In this document: piece by piece, positions 5,268 through 6,096 of the stretch
Position numbering within the stretch: position 1 is the first letter of the stretch
Layout: each line of letters starts with the position of its first letter
Assembly: GCA_003645735.1 (NCBI GenBank)
Contig: QNBQ01000118.1
Coordinates: 1 to 6,096 of the forward strand
Direction: 5' to 3'
DNA length: 6,096 bases
Source: Candidatus Poribacteria bacterium
Lineage (GTDB): Bacteria; Poribacteria; WGA-4E; B28-G17
Position numbers and translations under genes: made by a program
Notes under the pieces: generated by a model
What the model was told of the DNA's origin: nothing
Databases searched by the model: none
Seen by the model: only the letters and a program-made list of their open reading frames with translations

Positions 5268-6096
5268 ATGAGGGTCATACACGTCTCGCGGATAACCGAC
5301 GCGGTGGAGAGGATCTGCATCGAGGCGAACTGCGAGCTGAGCGAGGACGTGATGGAGGCTCTCCGGAAGGGCCTGGAGATGGAGGAGTCCGAGATCGGGA
5401 GGGAGGTTCTGAAGCGGATATTGGAGAACGCGGAGGTCGCCCGAAGGGAGAGGTTGCCCATCTGTCAGGACTGCGGGACTGCGGTCCTCTGGGTCGAGGT
5501 GGGGGAGGATCTGCGCGTCGAGGGCGGATCCATAGAGGAGGCGATAAACGAGGGCGTCAGAAGGGGATATTCGAAGGGATACCTGAGGAGGTCGATCGTT
5601 TCGGACCCGCTGTTCGACAGGGTCAACACGGGGGACAACACCCCGGCCATCATACATTACCGGGTCGTCCCCGGCGACAGGCTGAGGATCGTCTTCATGC
5701 CGAAGGGGGGCGGTAGCGAAAACATGAGCGCGTTGAGGATGCTGACGCCCGCCGAAGGGGTGGAGGGACTTAAAAAATTCGTCCTGGAGACGGTCGAGCG
5801 GGCCGGCCCCAACCCGTGCCCGCCGCTCATAGTCGGGGTGGGGGTCGGGGGAAATTTCGAGACGGCGGCCATTTTGGCCAAGAGGGCGCTGATGAGGAGG
5901 GTGGGGGAGCCCCACCCATCGCCCCGGGTCGCGCAGCTCGAAAACGAGCTTCTGGAGGAGATAAACTCGCTGGGGATAGGCCCTCAGGGGCTGGGCGGGA
6001 GGATCACCGCCTTGGCGGTTCACATCGAGGTTTACCCGTGTCACATAGCGAGCCTGCCCGCGGCGGTCAACCTGCAGTGCCACGCCGCCAGGCACA
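5268..6096 (+). CDS. fumA: Class I fumarate hydratase, alpha subunit (two-subunit type), 3' end cut by window edge
   Basis: 276 residues of the N-terminal (alpha) half of an oxygen-sensitive [4Fe-4S] class I fumarase, which interconverts fumarate and L-malate in the TCA cycle. Cluster-ligand candidates are Cys66 (LPICQDCG), Cys184 (GPNPCPP) and Cys271 (LQCHAARH). Other family blocks are VNTGDNTPAIIHY (119-131), KGGGSENMSALRMLTPAEG (146-164) and IGPQGLGGRITALAVH (237-252). Two-subunit alpha chains end soon after the CHAARH block, so only a few residues are missing and a beta-subunit gene should follow outside the window. L(+)-tartrate dehydratase alpha is a close relative and cannot be fully excluded. 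Position 69 is Cys where QDTG is usual. ATG 5268 has GGAGG 6 nt upstream. It starts 11 bp after uvrB and has no visible promoter of its own, so the two are probably co-transcribed. Confidence 0.93.
   Translation, partial: MRVIHVSRITDAVERICIEANCELSEDVMEALRKGLEMEESEIGREVLKRILENAEVARRERLPICQDCGTAVLWVEVGEDLRVEGGSIEEAINEGVRRGYSKGYLRRSIVSDPLFDRVNTGDNTPAIIHYRVVPGDRLRIVFMPKGGGSENMSALRMLTPAEGVEGLKKFVLETVERAGPNPCPPLIVGVGVGGNFETAAILAKRALMRRVGEPHPSPRVAQLENELLEEINSLGIGPQGLGGRITALAVHIEVYPCHIASLPAAVNLQCHAARH

Noticed and set aside
5217..6095. A 292-codon open frame on the minus strand opposite the fumarase gene
   Set aside because: It is a mirror of the conserved fumarase alpha reading frame, with no domain or ribosome site of its own.

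Overview
The window comes from a GC-rich bacterium, close to 60% G+C by eye. Arginine is written mostly AGG and isoleucine very often ATA, a bias more familiar from thermophiles and deep-branching uncultivated phyla than from Proteobacteria or Actinobacteria. The promoters look like ordinary sigma-70 sites and the Shine-Dalgarno sequences are strong. I cannot name the phylum. A lineage rich in Gfo/Idh/MocA and sugar-isomerase paralogs would fit, but that is a guess. Coding density is high, with no gap longer than about 110 bp and no RNA genes, IS elements or CRISPR arrays.

Left half (1-3126), minus strand, read right to left: a NusG-family factor that looks like a specialised RfaH/LoaP/UpxY-type paralog; an 83-bp gap holding a 9-bp GC-rich hairpin; a xylose-isomerase-like TIM-barrel sugar isomerase/epimerase; a 75-bp gap with a good internal promoter and a perfect 10-nt Shine-Dalgarno; a Gfo/Idh/MocA NAD(P)-dependent oxidoreductase; and, 9 bp further on, a cytidylate-kinase-like P-loop kinase that starts at TTG and runs off the left edge. 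The isomerase-oxidoreductase pair is the usual outline of a small sugar or polyol (inositol-like) catabolic unit. No transporter or regulator is present to identify the substrate.

Centre (3118-3237): a compact divergent promoter region. The antitermination-factor gene has a near-consensus extended -10 promoter, and uvrB has its own back-to-back promoter 20 bp away. Three ACCGGT hexamers fall in this region, two of them inside the -35/-10 spacers.

Right half (3238-6096), plus strand: a full-length uvrB (excision-repair damage-recognition helicase, 672 aa), followed 11 bp later by the alpha subunit of a two-subunit class I [4Fe-4S] fumarate hydratase, cut by the right edge a few residues before its expected end.

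Most of the window is ordinary chromosomal housekeeping and accessory metabolism. I see no clear new defence or mobile system. The points worth a second look are the solitary NusG paralog upstream of a hairpin and sugar genes, the odd non-native C-terminal tail of the isomerase, the ACCGGT cluster between the divergent promoters, the uvrB-fumarase pairing, and a few substitutions at conserved positions in UvrB and the fumarase.
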